Source: Nitrospira sp. CG24E (GTDB lineage Bacteria > Nitrospirota > Nitrospiria > Nitrospirales > Nitrospiraceae). From it: DNA of 64,000 nt. How positions within the stretch are numbered: position 1 is the stretch's first letter; the number at the start of each line of letters is the position of its first letter. Positions 24,549 through 33,391 of this stretch are shown one piece after another. Both the position numbers and the translations under genes were made by a program. The DNA lies in the NCBI GenBank assembly GCA_002869895.2, contig NEWP02000033.1, positions 67,348 to 131,347 of the forward strand, in the 5' to 3' direction. Under the pieces are notes generated by a model. It worked only from the letters and a program-made list of their open reading frames with translations. It was not told the origin of the DNA and did no database searches.

Positions 24549-24830
24549 TTACGACTGGTTCAGGAGTTCCTTCAATTCCTTCCCGGCCTTGAAGAACGGA
24601 ACCTTCTTGGCAGGGACCGCCACGGTGGCGCCGGTCTTGGGATTCCGCCCTTCTTTCATTCGACGAGCCCGAAGCCGAAAACTGCCGAACCCTCGAATCT
24701 CGGTCTTATCGCCATTCTTCAACGAATCCCGCACACAGTCGAAAATCGTGTTGACGACGACTTCGGCCTGTCGCTTCGTCAAGGTCGTGACCTGTTCGGA
24801 CACGCGCTCGATGATTTGGGCCTTCGTCAT
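24549..24830 (-). CDS. HU/IHF-family DNA-binding protein (IHF-beta-like)
   Basis: 93 residues covering the entire histone-like fold: MTKAQIIERV helix, GFGSFRLRAR strand and the arm tip GRNPKTGATVAVPAKK-type sequence with the DNA-intercalating Pro. The R-x-G-R-N-P pattern and length fit the IHF-beta/HU group. It compacts and bends DNA. The gene lies 52 bases after sppA within a long operon. GGGGGTCC stands before the start, so the Shine-Dalgarno sequence is weak. Confidence 0.93.
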   Translation of the reverse strand: MTKAQIIERVSEQVTTLTKRQAEVVVNTIFDCVRDSLKNGDKTEIRGFGSFRLRARRMKEGRNPKTGATVAVPAKKVPFFKAGKELKELLNQS

Positions 24831-24882
24831 ATTGGACCCCCTTTCGTAGTGATGAAACCGCCTGCCTGTCGATCCGATCGCG

Positions 24883-25779
24883 CTAGAATGCCATGAGATA
24901 CTTAAGACTGACCCCGGAGTAAAAGTCCAACTTTGGGAAGAGCCCCGACAACCGTGAATCGATCAGCTCTCTGACCGAAAATCGCCGGCGTGGCTCAATG
25001 ACTTTCGGCTCACCCTCGATGCCCGCCACATCCGCCGCAAGCTGGATGGCCGCTTGGAGATCGCCGAGTTCGTCTACAAGCTTTGAGGCTTTGGCCTGAC
25101 GTCCTGTGAAGATACGACCGTCCGCCAAGTCTTGCACAGCCGAGATGTCGAGTCCGCGCCCCTCCGCCACCGCCTCAATGAACTGTTTATGGACATCGTC
25201 CATGACCGATTGGAGGAGCTGGCGTTCTTCATCGCTCATTTTTCTGAGCGGCGATCCCACATCCTTGAAGCGGCCGCTTTTAATCACGACACCTTCAACC
25301 CCGATCTTCTGAAGTAGCCCCTCGACATTGGCCATTTCCATGATAACCCCGATACTTCCCGTCAATGTCCCCGAATTGGCCATGATCCGGTCGGTCGCGA
25401 CCGCAATATAGTAGCCTCCTGACGCTGCCACTGTACCCATTGAGGCAATGACTGCCTTATTGCTTTTGTTTCGAACCCGCTGGACCGCATCATGGATTTC
25501 TTGCGACGGCACGACCCCGCCTCCCGGGCTGTCGATTCGCAAGACGATGGCTTTTACGGAAGGATTGTCGGCAAAACGCTTCAATTCGCTGATCGTGGAT
25601 TGCGCATCGACAATGACGCCTTCGATGCGAATCAATCCGATCCGATCCTCCATTGAAACGTCGAGGTCGGGAAAGAACAGGTTCGTCAAAAAGAGCACAC
25701 CCAACCCGATACCGAGTGCCCAAAGCACTCTGCGAAAGATCCCGCGCTTGGCCGGTCTCTGTGCTGTATCGTCATTCAT
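24883..25779 (-). CDS. sppA: signal peptide peptidase SppA
   Basis: A 298-residue short-form SppA (36K type) with one N-terminal transmembrane helix (about 18-36). The serine nucleophile is Ser120 (VAASGGYY) and the general base Lys172 (SGRFKDVGSP). It digests cleaved signal peptides at the periplasmic face of the inner membrane. It follows rpsA after a short gap containing a hairpin. Confidence 0.93.
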   Translation of the reverse strand: MNDDTAQRPAKRGIFRRVLWALGIGLGVLFLTNLFFPDLDVSMEDRIGLIRIEGVIVDAQSTISELKRFADNPSVKAIVLRIDSPGGGVVPSQEIHDAVQRVRNKSNKAVIASMGTVAASGGYYIAVATDRIMANSGTLTGSIGVIMEMANVEGLLQKIGVEGVVIKSGRFKDVGSPLRKMSDEERQLLQSVMDDVHKQFIEAVAEGRGLDISAVQDLADGRIFTGRQAKASKLVDELGDLQAAIQLAADVAGIEGEPKVIEPRRRFSVRELIDSRLSGLFPKLDFYSGVSLKYLMAF

Positions 25780-25795
25780 GGTTCTGTTGTCTCAC

Positions 25796-25821
25796 AGCGG
25801 GGGGCACGCACGCCCCCCGCT
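25796..25821 (-). terminator. GC-rich hairpin between rpsA and sppA
   Basis: A perfect 10-bp stem AGCGGGGGGC/GCCCCCCGCT with a 6-base loop, 25 bases after the rpsA stop. No T-run follows, so it may attenuate transcription or stabilise the 3' end rather than fully terminate. Confidence 0.5.
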
Positions 25822-25845
25822 TACATCGAGATCTAGGGCGTCGAT

Positions 25846-27561
25846 CTATTTATCGTCATCGGCCTCGCCACGTTTCCGGTTCTGTTTCGCCGCCCGACCC
25901 AAGCTTTGGTCCAACGCGCCTTGCGTGGCATGAAATTCGTCGACCTTCCGGCGGTCGGTATCCATTTCATGATCGCGAAGGCTGAGCGCGATCTTCCGCT
26001 CCTCACGATCGACTTTGATGATCTTGGCCGTGACTTCGTCCATGAGTTTGAATTTCTCTTCGAGTTTAGCCTGCTGGTCGAGACTCGCTTCGCTGATGTG
26101 AATCAACCCTTCGACTCCTCCATCCAGCTCGATGAAGATGCCGAAGTCGGCGACCTTGCTGACCTTCCCAACCGCCACATCTCCGACCGCATATCGGCTC
26201 GGAATCTCGTCGTCCCATGGATCGCTCTTGAGCTGTTTATACCCGAGCGAGAGCCGCTCCTTTTCCTTGTCGATTCGCAAAACTACCGCATCGACCTTTT
26301 GCCCCTTCTTGAAGAGTTCAGAGGGATGCTTGATATGCTTGGTCCAAGACATGTCGGAAATGTGGATCAATCCATCGATGCCCTCTTCGAGTCCGACGAA
26401 CGCGCCAAAGTCGGTGAGGCTTTTGACTTTCCCTTCGATGCGCGTGCCGATGGCGTACTTCCCTTCCACCATATCCCAGGGGTTCGGCGCAGTCTGTTTC
26501 ATGCCGAGCGAGATCTTCCTGCTGGCCGGATCGACATTCAACACTGCCGCTTCAACCTGATCTCCAATGGAGACGACGCGCGACGGATGGCGCACTTCGT
26601 GCGTCCATGACATGACGGAGACATGCACCAGTCCTTCGACGCCAGGCTCGAGCTCGATGAACGCTCCGTAGTCGGTCAGACTTACGACACGACCTCGGAC
26701 GCGGGTACCGATCGCATACTTCGTGGCCACACCGGTCCAGGGATCGGCGCTTTTTTGTTTCAGGCCGAGTGAAATGCGTCCGGTCTCTCGATCGTACTTG
26801 AGCACGCTGACTTCCACCTTGTCGCCGATATTGAACATTTCCGATGGATGGCCGACACGGCCCCATGACATGTCCGTGATGTGGAGGAGCCCGTCGATCC
26901 CGCCGAGGTCGATGAACGCACCGTAATCCGTAATGTTCTTCACCACGCCTTGGATCAATTGCCCTTCCTTCAACGTGGAGAGGGTCGTCTTCCGCTTCGA
27001 ATCCCTCGTCTCTTCCAGGAGCACACGCCTTGATACGACGACGTTGCCGCGCCGATGGTTGATCTTGATGATCTTGAGCGGGAATGTGCGCCCAACCAAT
27101 CCGTCAAGATCCCGCACTGGATGGAGATCGATCTGCGAACCGGGCAGAAACGCCTTCACGCCGATATCCACCATCATCCCGCCTTTGATTCTCGCCACGA
27201 TCTTGCCGTCGATGCTTTTCCCGTCGTTGAAGAGCTTCTCCAGCTCTTCCCAAATCTTCATCTTGTCGGCTTTTTCCTTGGAGAGAACCAGATTGCCGTC
27301 CGCGTCTTCGCACTCCTCGATGTAGACTTGAAACCGATCGTCCACCTTGATGTTCTGAAGTTCCTCGGTGGAGAACTGATCGTTCGGAATCATGCCCTCG
27401 GACTTATACCCGATGTCGACGATCACCTTGTCTTTGGTCACGGCGACGACACGGCCCTCTGTAATGGTGCCCTCTTCGAGGTTTTTGAAGGTCTCCTCGT
27501 AGAGGGCCGCTAGGGCCGCTCGGTCCAACTGCTGGTCATTCGATGGCGAAACCGTACTCAT
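25846..27561 (-). CDS. rpsA: 30S ribosomal protein S1
   Basis: 571 residues with six S1 OB-fold repeats, each seen as a V-K-x-x-x-D-(Y/F)-G-(A/I)-F-(V/I)-x-L core followed by GL(I/L)H(I/V)S. It binds mRNA and aids initiation on structured leaders. The C-terminal tail is basic (RAAKQNRKRGEADDDK). Gene order cmk-plsC-rpsA-sppA-IHF resembles the cmk-rpsA-ihfB arrangement of other bacteria. Length fits full S1 proteins. Confidence 0.96.
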   Translation of the reverse strand: MSTVSPSNDQQLDRAALAALYEETFKNLEEGTITEGRVVAVTKDKVIVDIGYKSEGMIPNDQFSTEELQNIKVDDRFQVYIEECEDADGNLVLSKEKADKMKIWEELEKLFNDGKSIDGKIVARIKGGMMVDIGVKAFLPGSQIDLHPVRDLDGLVGRTFPLKIIKINHRRGNVVVSRRVLLEETRDSKRKTTLSTLKEGQLIQGVVKNITDYGAFIDLGGIDGLLHITDMSWGRVGHPSEMFNIGDKVEVSVLKYDRETGRISLGLKQKSADPWTGVATKYAIGTRVRGRVVSLTDYGAFIELEPGVEGLVHVSVMSWTHEVRHPSRVVSIGDQVEAAVLNVDPASRKISLGMKQTAPNPWDMVEGKYAIGTRIEGKVKSLTDFGAFVGLEEGIDGLIHISDMSWTKHIKHPSELFKKGQKVDAVVLRIDKEKERLSLGYKQLKSDPWDDEIPSRYAVGDVAVGKVSKVADFGIFIELDGGVEGLIHISEASLDQQAKLEEKFKLMDEVTAKIIKVDREERKIALSLRDHEMDTDRRKVDEFHATQGALDQSLGRAAKQNRKRGEADDDK

Positions 27562-27616
27562 GTGTGAATCCTACTCTTCCGACAGAAGTCGGGTGCTGAT
27601 GGTTATACACCGACAT

Positions 27617-28273
27617 TCACTCAGCCTTGCGAATGTCGGCACTGGACTGCCGTACGGGAGACTCTACTGCACCTAAGGTCGCAATGCGATCCATGACGGT
27701 GCGACTGACCTCCTGATAAAACTGCTTGGACTCTCCATTCTCGCCACTCCGGGGAAACGTCAGGGAGTCTCCATAGAGAACGGTCACGGGACGAAAGCGC
27801 GGCCACTTGGCTCCCGACGGTAACACGTCGAATGTTCCTTTCAAATAGGCCGGCACTACGGGGCAACCGGTTTGCGCGACAATTACACCGATCCCGGGCT
27901 TGGGAGGCTGCAATCGGCCGTCCTGGCTGCGGCTGCCTTCCGGAAAGATCACCACGACCTTTCCTTCTTTGATCAGCGCGACTGCCTTGCTGAAAGCATC
28001 ACGGTCTAATCGGCCGGTTCGCAACGGTATCCATCCCAGCCATTGGCAGATCGCTCTCAGCCCTGGAACCGGAAAAAGATCACTCCGCCCCAAGTACCAG
28101 GCCCGCCGCTGCATTCCGCAACCCAGAAGGGGAATATCCAGGTAGCTGGCATGGTTCGCTGCGACTATGAACCCACCGGTCCTCGGAACTTCACCGACGA
28201 CTCGAAAGTGAAAACAGACTCGGCCGATGGTCCTGGAAAGGATCCACAGGATCCCGTAGAGGACCGAACTCAC
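27617..28273 (-). CDS. plsC: 1-acyl-sn-glycerol-3-phosphate acyltransferase
   Basis: A 218-residue PlsC-type acyltransferase with the catalytic NHASYLD (HX4D) motif and the phosphate-binding FPEGSRS motif. An N-terminal hydrophobic helix anchors it in the inner membrane. It makes phosphatidate from lysophosphatidate. The start overlaps the cmk stop by four bases, consistent with coupling. Confidence 0.92.
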   Translation of the reverse strand: MSSVLYGILWILSRTIGRVCFHFRVVGEVPRTGGFIVAANHASYLDIPLLGCGMQRRAWYLGRSDLFPVPGLRAICQWLGWIPLRTGRLDRDAFSKAVALIKEGKVVVIFPEGSRSQDGRLQPPKPGIGVIVAQTGCPVVPAYLKGTFDVLPSGAKWPRFRPVTVLYGDSLTFPRSGENGESKQFYQEVSRTVMDRIATLGAVESPVRQSSADIRKAE

Positions 28274-28992
28274 AATCTGGCCGCAATCACACCCATCATC
28301 TGGTCCACGACCTCAGCGACGGATAATATCGAGGTGTCGATGAAGCGGGCGTTTTCAGCGGGAACCAGCGGGGCGATCGAACGGGAACGGTCTCGCGTAT
28401 CGCGTCCCGCCAGATCGGCCGTCGTCTCTTCAAGCGCTCCGGAATGTCCCGCCGCAACGAGTTCCCGATGTCGGCGTTGAGCCCTGACGGTCGGATCCGC
28501 TTCCAGAAAAAATTTCACGTCTGCCGCAGGGAATACGTTCGTCCCCATGTCCCGTCCTTCAGCCACTACCGCTCCGTCCTGTCCGATTTGTTGCTGAATC
28601 GGCAACAACCAGGCCCGGACCGCTTGAATGGCCGAGACCACCGATGCCGCATCCGACACCTCAGGCGTCCGGAGATCGCCGGTCACGTTCTTGCCGTTGA
28701 CCAACACCGTTGCGGTTCCGTGATGGAACTGCATTTGGAGCGAGAGAGCGGGCAATAGAGCGGTAACCGCCTCGGCATCCGCAGGGTCCCTGCCGGATGC
28801 AGTCACAGCCCAGGCTACCGCGCGGTAGAGGGCTCCCGTGTCGAGATACAGGTAGCCCAATCGGGATGCCAACAGCCTGGCTACGGTACTTTTGCCGACA
28901 CCGGCCGGACCGTCGATCGCGACAATCAGCCGACTCGCTTGCTTGTTCTCCGCAATATGTCCCACGTTGTGGTTCCGTATTATAGCCGTCAC
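28270..28992 (-). CDS. cmk: cytidylate kinase
   Basis: 240 residues. P-loop GPAGVGKST is at about 27-35, followed by YLDTGALYRAVAW and GRDMGTNVFPAADVKFFL, both Cmk signatures. It phosphorylates CMP and dCMP. The start overlaps the aroA stop as ATGA. The first 20 residues precede the conserved core and could be shorter in vivo. Confidence 0.95.
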   Translation of the reverse strand: MTAIIRNHNVGHIAENKQASRLIVAIDGPAGVGKSTVARLLASRLGYLYLDTGALYRAVAWAVTASGRDPADAEAVTALLPALSLQMQFHHGTATVLVNGKNVTGDLRTPEVSDAASVVSAIQAVRAWLLPIQQQIGQDGAVVAEGRDMGTNVFPAADVKFFLEADPTVRAQRRHRELVAAGHSGALEETTADLAGRDTRDRSRSIAPLVPAENARFIDTSILSVAEVVDQMMGVIAARL

Positions 28993-30311
28993 CGGCGCTC
29001 AGTCAATAATTCCAAAAGTGTGCGATGAAACGTCGGAAACGATGTCTCGATGCAAGCAGTCTCGTCAATCGCGGTTGATGCCGAAGCGGTCAGCCCCGCG
29101 ATGGCCAACGACATTGCCACCCGGTGATCGCCATGGCTACGGCCATGGGTAGCCTGTAATCGACCGTTATCTTCTGTTGTGCCAAGCCCTTGCACAATCA
29201 TCCCATCGTGATTTTCTGCGATCTGAGCCCCCATTGCGCGTAACTCTGCCGACATCGTCGCTATCCGATCGCTCTCTTTGACCCGCAATTCTTCGGCCCC
29301 GGAGATGGTCGTCTGGCCTTCCGCAACTGCCGCTGCGACAGAGAGAATGGGAAATTCATCGATCGTCTTGGGGATCAAGTCAGGCCCAACGGCCACTCCC
29401 CGCAGGCGCGAAGACTTCACTCGGATGTCCGCGATCGGTTCTCCTGCCTCTTCCCGCCGGTTGAGCAATTGAATATCCGCGCCCATCCTCGTCATGATTT
29501 CCAATAGCCCAGTCCTTGTAGGATTGATCCCGACCTGCTGAATCGTCACATCCGAGCCGGGAACAATCGTTGCGCCCACGATAAAGAATGCAGCGGCTGA
29601 GAAATCGCCGGGCACAACTAATCTTGGCGCCGCATTCCACCCAACGGACGGTCGTCCGTCGAGCAGCAAGGTTGCCCCTTCCCGTCGAAGCGCAATGCCG
29701 AAAAACTGGAACAACCGTTCTGTATGGTCCCGCGAGAGGCGAGGTTCTGTAATGCGAGTCGTCCCTTCGGCAAACAGGGCTGAGAGCAACAACGCCGACT
29801 TGATTTGTGCGCTGGCCACCGGCGAGGCATAGGCGATAGCGCGGAGCCGGCTTCCCACCACGGCTAAAGGTGCCAGTTCGCCGCCTTTGCGTCCGGCGAT
29901 CGTCGCCCCCATTTCCCGCAAGGGCTTGACGATCCGACCCATCGGACGGCGACGAATCGATTCGTCGCCGGTCAGCACCGTAAAAAAGTCCTGACCAGCC
30001 AGCAGGCCGGTCAGGAGACGGATACCCGTCCCGGAATTCCCGCAATCAATCGGTCCATTCGGCTCGGTCAGACCCCAGAGCCCCTTGCCATACACACGAA
30101 GTTCCTCAACCGATTCATCGATGCGTATACCGAGAGCCTGAAAGGCCCGCATCGTATTGAGGCAGTCTTCGCCTCGACAATAGTCTGCAACCGTGCTGAC
30201 CCCGTTCGCCAAGGCTGTCAGGATCACGGCGCGATGGGTGATCGATTTATCGCCAGGAACGGAAATCGTTCCCCGTAAAGGCCCGCCTGGTGTGATGGTC
30301 AAAGATGTCAT
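28989..30311 (-). CDS. aroA: 3-phosphoshikimate 1-carboxyvinyltransferase (EPSP synthase)
   Basis: 440 residues from ATG 30311, which has AAGAGG upstream; longer readings carry an unrelated N-terminus. Motifs include VPGDKSITHRAVIL, NSGTGIRLLTGLL and the SDRIATMSAELRAMG region. It joins shikimate-3-phosphate and PEP on the way to chorismate. It lies 8 bases after tyrA. Confidence 0.95.
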   Translation of the reverse strand: MTSLTITPGGPLRGTISVPGDKSITHRAVILTALANGVSTVADYCRGEDCLNTMRAFQALGIRIDESVEELRVYGKGLWGLTEPNGPIDCGNSGTGIRLLTGLLAGQDFFTVLTGDESIRRRPMGRIVKPLREMGATIAGRKGGELAPLAVVGSRLRAIAYASPVASAQIKSALLLSALFAEGTTRITEPRLSRDHTERLFQFFGIALRREGATLLLDGRPSVGWNAAPRLVVPGDFSAAAFFIVGATIVPGSDVTIQQVGINPTRTGLLEIMTRMGADIQLLNRREEAGEPIADIRVKSSRLRGVAVGPDLIPKTIDEFPILSVAAAVAEGQTTISGAEELRVKESDRIATMSAELRAMGAQIAENHDGMIVQGLGTTEDNGRLQATHGRSHGDHRVAMSLAIAGLTASASTAIDETACIETSFPTFHRTLLELLTERR

Positions 30312-30318
30312 CGGCCTC

Positions 30319-31212
30319 TTATGCGGACACCGTGGGTCGCGCGGAGAGCTTCTCTCGCTCCTGCCTGGCTCGCTCGAGTTCCTTCTCAATACCCGATGCA
30401 TCGCCCAGTTGAATGAGCTGTTTCAATTGGCTCAACGAGCGTTCATAGGCTTCGATGAAGGTGACGACATTGTCGCGGTTCCAGAGAAAAATATCGCGCC
30501 ACATTTCAGGAGAACTCGCGGCAATCCTGGTCGTGTCCCGCAGCCCACCGCCTGAATGGCCTGCCAGATCGAGCGAGGGAACTTGCCGATCGCGAATCTC
30601 AGACAGGGCATTGATCAAGGCAAAGGCTGCCACATGAGGCAGATGGCTGACTGCTCCGAGGATCTTATCATGGAGGTGGGCATCCATCGTGAGCACCACC
30701 GAGCCGGTCTCTTGCCACATCGTTCGGACCTGCTCAAGCGCCTGGGGATCCGTCGTTTTTGTCGGAGTGATGATACAGCGTGCACCGACAAAAAGCTGAT
30801 CCGATCCGGCTGCCACACCGGTCTTTTCCTTACCGGCAATGGGATGGGCTCCGATAAAATGGACACCGGCCGGCATGGCTCGTTCAGCCTGTTCCACCAG
30901 CAGACCCTTCACGCTTCCAACATCGGTCACAATCGCGCCTTTTTTCAAGCAAGACGCCCACTCGGTCAGATGCCGGTCGTATGTATCGACCGGCGTGGCC
31001 AGTACGACCAGATCGGCATCCCTCACACCGTCTTTGGAATCGACGACGTAGCGGTCGATCGCGCCCAGCTCGACCGCCGTTTTCAAGTTTTCGACTCGCC
31101 TCCCAACCCCGATGACCCTTGTCGCCAACCCCTTTCGGCGTAGAATCATCCCCAGCGATCCGCCGATCAGCCCGACTCCGATAATCGTCACTTGGGTGAA
31201 ATGCAGCGCCAT
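30319..31212 (-). CDS. tyrA: prephenate dehydrogenase
   Basis: 297 residues. The Rossmann motif GVGLIGGSLG near the N-terminus and the central GAHPIAGKEKTGV with its catalytic-type His identify the TyrA family. It oxidises prephenate to 4-hydroxyphenylpyruvate for tyrosine. ATG 31212 is chosen over a TTG at 31257 because the Rossmann strand begins soon after. It sits between aroF and aroA. Confidence 0.94.
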   Translation of the reverse strand: MALHFTQVTIIGVGLIGGSLGMILRRKGLATRVIGVGRRVENLKTAVELGAIDRYVVDSKDGVRDADLVVLATPVDTYDRHLTEWASCLKKGAIVTDVGSVKGLLVEQAERAMPAGVHFIGAHPIAGKEKTGVAAGSDQLFVGARCIITPTKTTDPQALEQVRTMWQETGSVVLTMDAHLHDKILGAVSHLPHVAAFALINALSEIRDRQVPSLDLAGHSGGGLRDTTRIAASSPEMWRDIFLWNRDNVVTFIEAYERSLSQLKQLIQLGDASGIEKELERARQEREKLSARPTVSA

Positions 31213-31272
31213 GCTTCTCGTTGGACCGAGGTCGCCCCTCAATCCTGATTCCTTCAAGCCCGGTCCTTCCGA

Positions 31273-32286
31273 CTACAGTTCCCGACCGACCGCCACTGCG
31301 ATTTTCCCCATGTCCCGCATCAGCTCTTTGAACTGGCTTGGCTTAATGGATTCTTCACCGTCGCACAGAGCACATTCCGGGTTCGAATGGACTTCGATCA
31401 GAATGCCGTCCGCTCCCGCGGCCACTGCGGCCTTCGACATCGGTGCTACCAGATTCCACTTGCCGGTGGCATGGCTGGGATCGACGATGACGGGCAAATG
31501 CGAAAGTTCCTTCAATGTCGGAACGGCAGCGAGATCGAGCGTATTGCGGTACTGCGTTTCGAAGGTTCTGATCCCCCGTTCGCACAAGATGACGTTCTGA
31601 TTCCCGCGGGACATGATGTATTCCGCCGACAGGAGGAATTCCTTGATCGTCGCCGAAAGTCCTCGCTTCAACAGGACCGGCTTGTCGTAGGCTCCAACTT
31701 CCTTGAGGAGTTCAAAATTCTGCATATTGCGGGCGCCGATCTGGATAATGTCGGCTTTTTCGAGAAACAGTTCGATGTCGCGGGTATCCAGAATTTCACT
31801 GACCACCGGCAACCCGGTTTGTTTCTTTGCCTCGACCAGGTAGTCCAATCCTTCACGTCCTAACCCCTGAAAGGAATAGGGCGAAGTCCGTGGCTTGTAG
31901 GCGCCGCCGCGTAAAATACTCGCCCCGGCCGCCTTGACCTCGTGAGCGATGCCGACCGTGATCTCGAGCCGCTCCACCGCGCAGGGTCCCGCCATAATGA
32001 TCAGCTTGTTGCCGCCGATCTTCGCGCCGCCCACATCGATAATCGTACCTTCACGCTTGAACTCCCGGCTGACAAGCTTCCAAGGCGCGAGAATCGGGAG
32101 CACGCTTTCAACGCCCGGCATGGCCGTGAGCGGTTGGTTATGCAGAATGCGATCGTCGCCGACGACGCCGATGATCGTCCGTTCCTGGCCGGTCGAGAGT
32201 TGCGACTTCAGCCCCAGCTCGCGGAGCCGATCGATAATGTGGTCGACTTCCCGTTCACTAGCTTCTGGTTTTAATACAATGATCAT
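31273..32286 (-). CDS. aroF: 3-deoxy-7-phosphoheptulonate synthase
   Basis: A 337-residue type I-beta DAHP synthase. An N-terminal ferredoxin-like regulatory domain (1-70) precedes the TIM barrel with MAGPCAVE, KPRTSPYSFQGLG, GARNMQNFELL, KRGLSATIKE and DPSHATGKWNL. It catalyses the first step of the shikimate pathway. The N-terminal domain in this subclass mediates feedback inhibition by Tyr or Phe. Confidence 0.95.
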   Translation of the reverse strand: MIIVLKPEASEREVDHIIDRLRELGLKSQLSTGQERTIIGVVGDDRILHNQPLTAMPGVESVLPILAPWKLVSREFKREGTIIDVGGAKIGGNKLIIMAGPCAVERLEITVGIAHEVKAAGASILRGGAYKPRTSPYSFQGLGREGLDYLVEAKKQTGLPVVSEILDTRDIELFLEKADIIQIGARNMQNFELLKEVGAYDKPVLLKRGLSATIKEFLLSAEYIMSRGNQNVILCERGIRTFETQYRNTLDLAAVPTLKELSHLPVIVDPSHATGKWNLVAPMSKAAVAAGADGILIEVHSNPECALCDGEESIKPSQFKELMRDMGKIAVAVGREL

Positions 32287-32304
32287 GTTGTCCTCACCAT
32301 GCGC

Positions 32305-33387
32305 TCAATGCGATTGGATGACCCGCTTGAGCACAGCCAAGAATTCGCTGTTTTCTTCTTCCAGACCGACGGTCACTCGAACCATAGACCCCTCGATGTG
32401 ACGAACGATGATGCCCTCTCTCAGCATGGCCTCGAACAACGTACGGCCGTCTCGCCCGACATCGACATAGACAAAATTTGCTTCGCTCGGTATCGGTGAA
32501 AACCCGAGGATGGACAAGCCTTTAACTATCTGCTCCATCCCCGCTTCATTCACCGCTCGACTGCGAGCCACATGTTCGTCGTCGCCGAGGGCGGCGAGTG
32601 CGGCTCGCTGCGCCAGGCTATTGGCGTTGAAGGGAGGGCGGACTCGATTCAGGAAATTGATGATCTCCGCTGTGGCCACGCCGTACCCGATTCGCAATCC
32701 CGCGAGGCCATAGATTTTTGAAAATGTCCGCAGCACGATCACGTTCCGTCCCTGCTTCACATAGGCCATGGAGTCCGGAAACTGCCGGCTCCGGACGTAC
32801 TCGAAGTAGGCTTCATCGAACACCACGACGACGTGCGACGGCACACGCGCGAGCAGCAGCTCGACTTCATCGGTTGACACCATCGTTCCGGTAGGATTAT
32901 TAGGGTTACAGAGGAACAGGAGCCTCGTCCGGTCGGTGATGGCGTCCGCCATCGCCGGAAGATCGTGCCGCCATTGCTTCAACGGGATGATGATGGGCTT
33001 CCCGTGGGCTGCCGTCACTTCCATCTTGTAGATGACGAAGGTCTGATCGGCCATGACCGCTTCATCGCCCGGGGCTAGAAACGTACGGGCGAGAAGGCCC
33101 AGAATTTCATCCGATCCATTTCCGAGTATGATTTGATCCCGGTTCACCTTCCAACGGTCCGCCAGGGCTTCTCGTAGGCGGAATGCACCGCCGTCGGGAT
33201 AGCGATGCAGAGTCGCAGCCCCCTCACTCAACGCGGCGAGCGCCCTTGGAGATGATCCTAATGGATTCTCGTTGGACGCCAGCTTAATGACACGTGCGAG
33301 TCCTAGTTCTCGCTGGAGTTCCTCAATCGGCTTCCCGGGAACATAGGGACTCAGCGAGGCAATATCTGGATGGATCTTCAATGACAT
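32305..33387 (-). CDS. hisC: histidinol-phosphate / aromatic aminotransferase
   Basis: A 360-residue fold-type I PLP enzyme of the HisC family with NPNNPTGT (157-ish) and PLP-binding Lys224 in RTFSKIYGLAG. Placed between pheA and aroF in an aromatic operon, it could transaminate phenylpyruvate and 4-hydroxyphenylpyruvate as well as histidinol phosphate. That dual role is inference from context. Confidence 0.92.
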   Translation of the reverse strand: MSLKIHPDIASLSPYVPGKPIEELQRELGLARVIKLASNENPLGSSPRALAALSEGAATLHRYPDGGAFRLREALADRWKVNRDQIILGNGSDEILGLLARTFLAPGDEAVMADQTFVIYKMEVTAAHGKPIIIPLKQWRHDLPAMADAITDRTRLLFLCNPNNPTGTMVSTDEVELLLARVPSHVVVVFDEAYFEYVRSRQFPDSMAYVKQGRNVIVLRTFSKIYGLAGLRIGYGVATAEIINFLNRVRPPFNANSLAQRAALAALGDDEHVARSRAVNEAGMEQIVKGLSILGFSPIPSEANFVYVDVGRDGRTLFEAMLREGIIVRHIEGSMVRVTVGLEEENSEFLAVLKRVIQSH

Positions 33388-33391
33388 GACA

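Noticed and set aside
25906..26610. Plus-strand open frame of over 200 codons
   Set aside because: It is antisense to the S1 repeats and has no recognisable domain; it reflects codon bias of rpsA.
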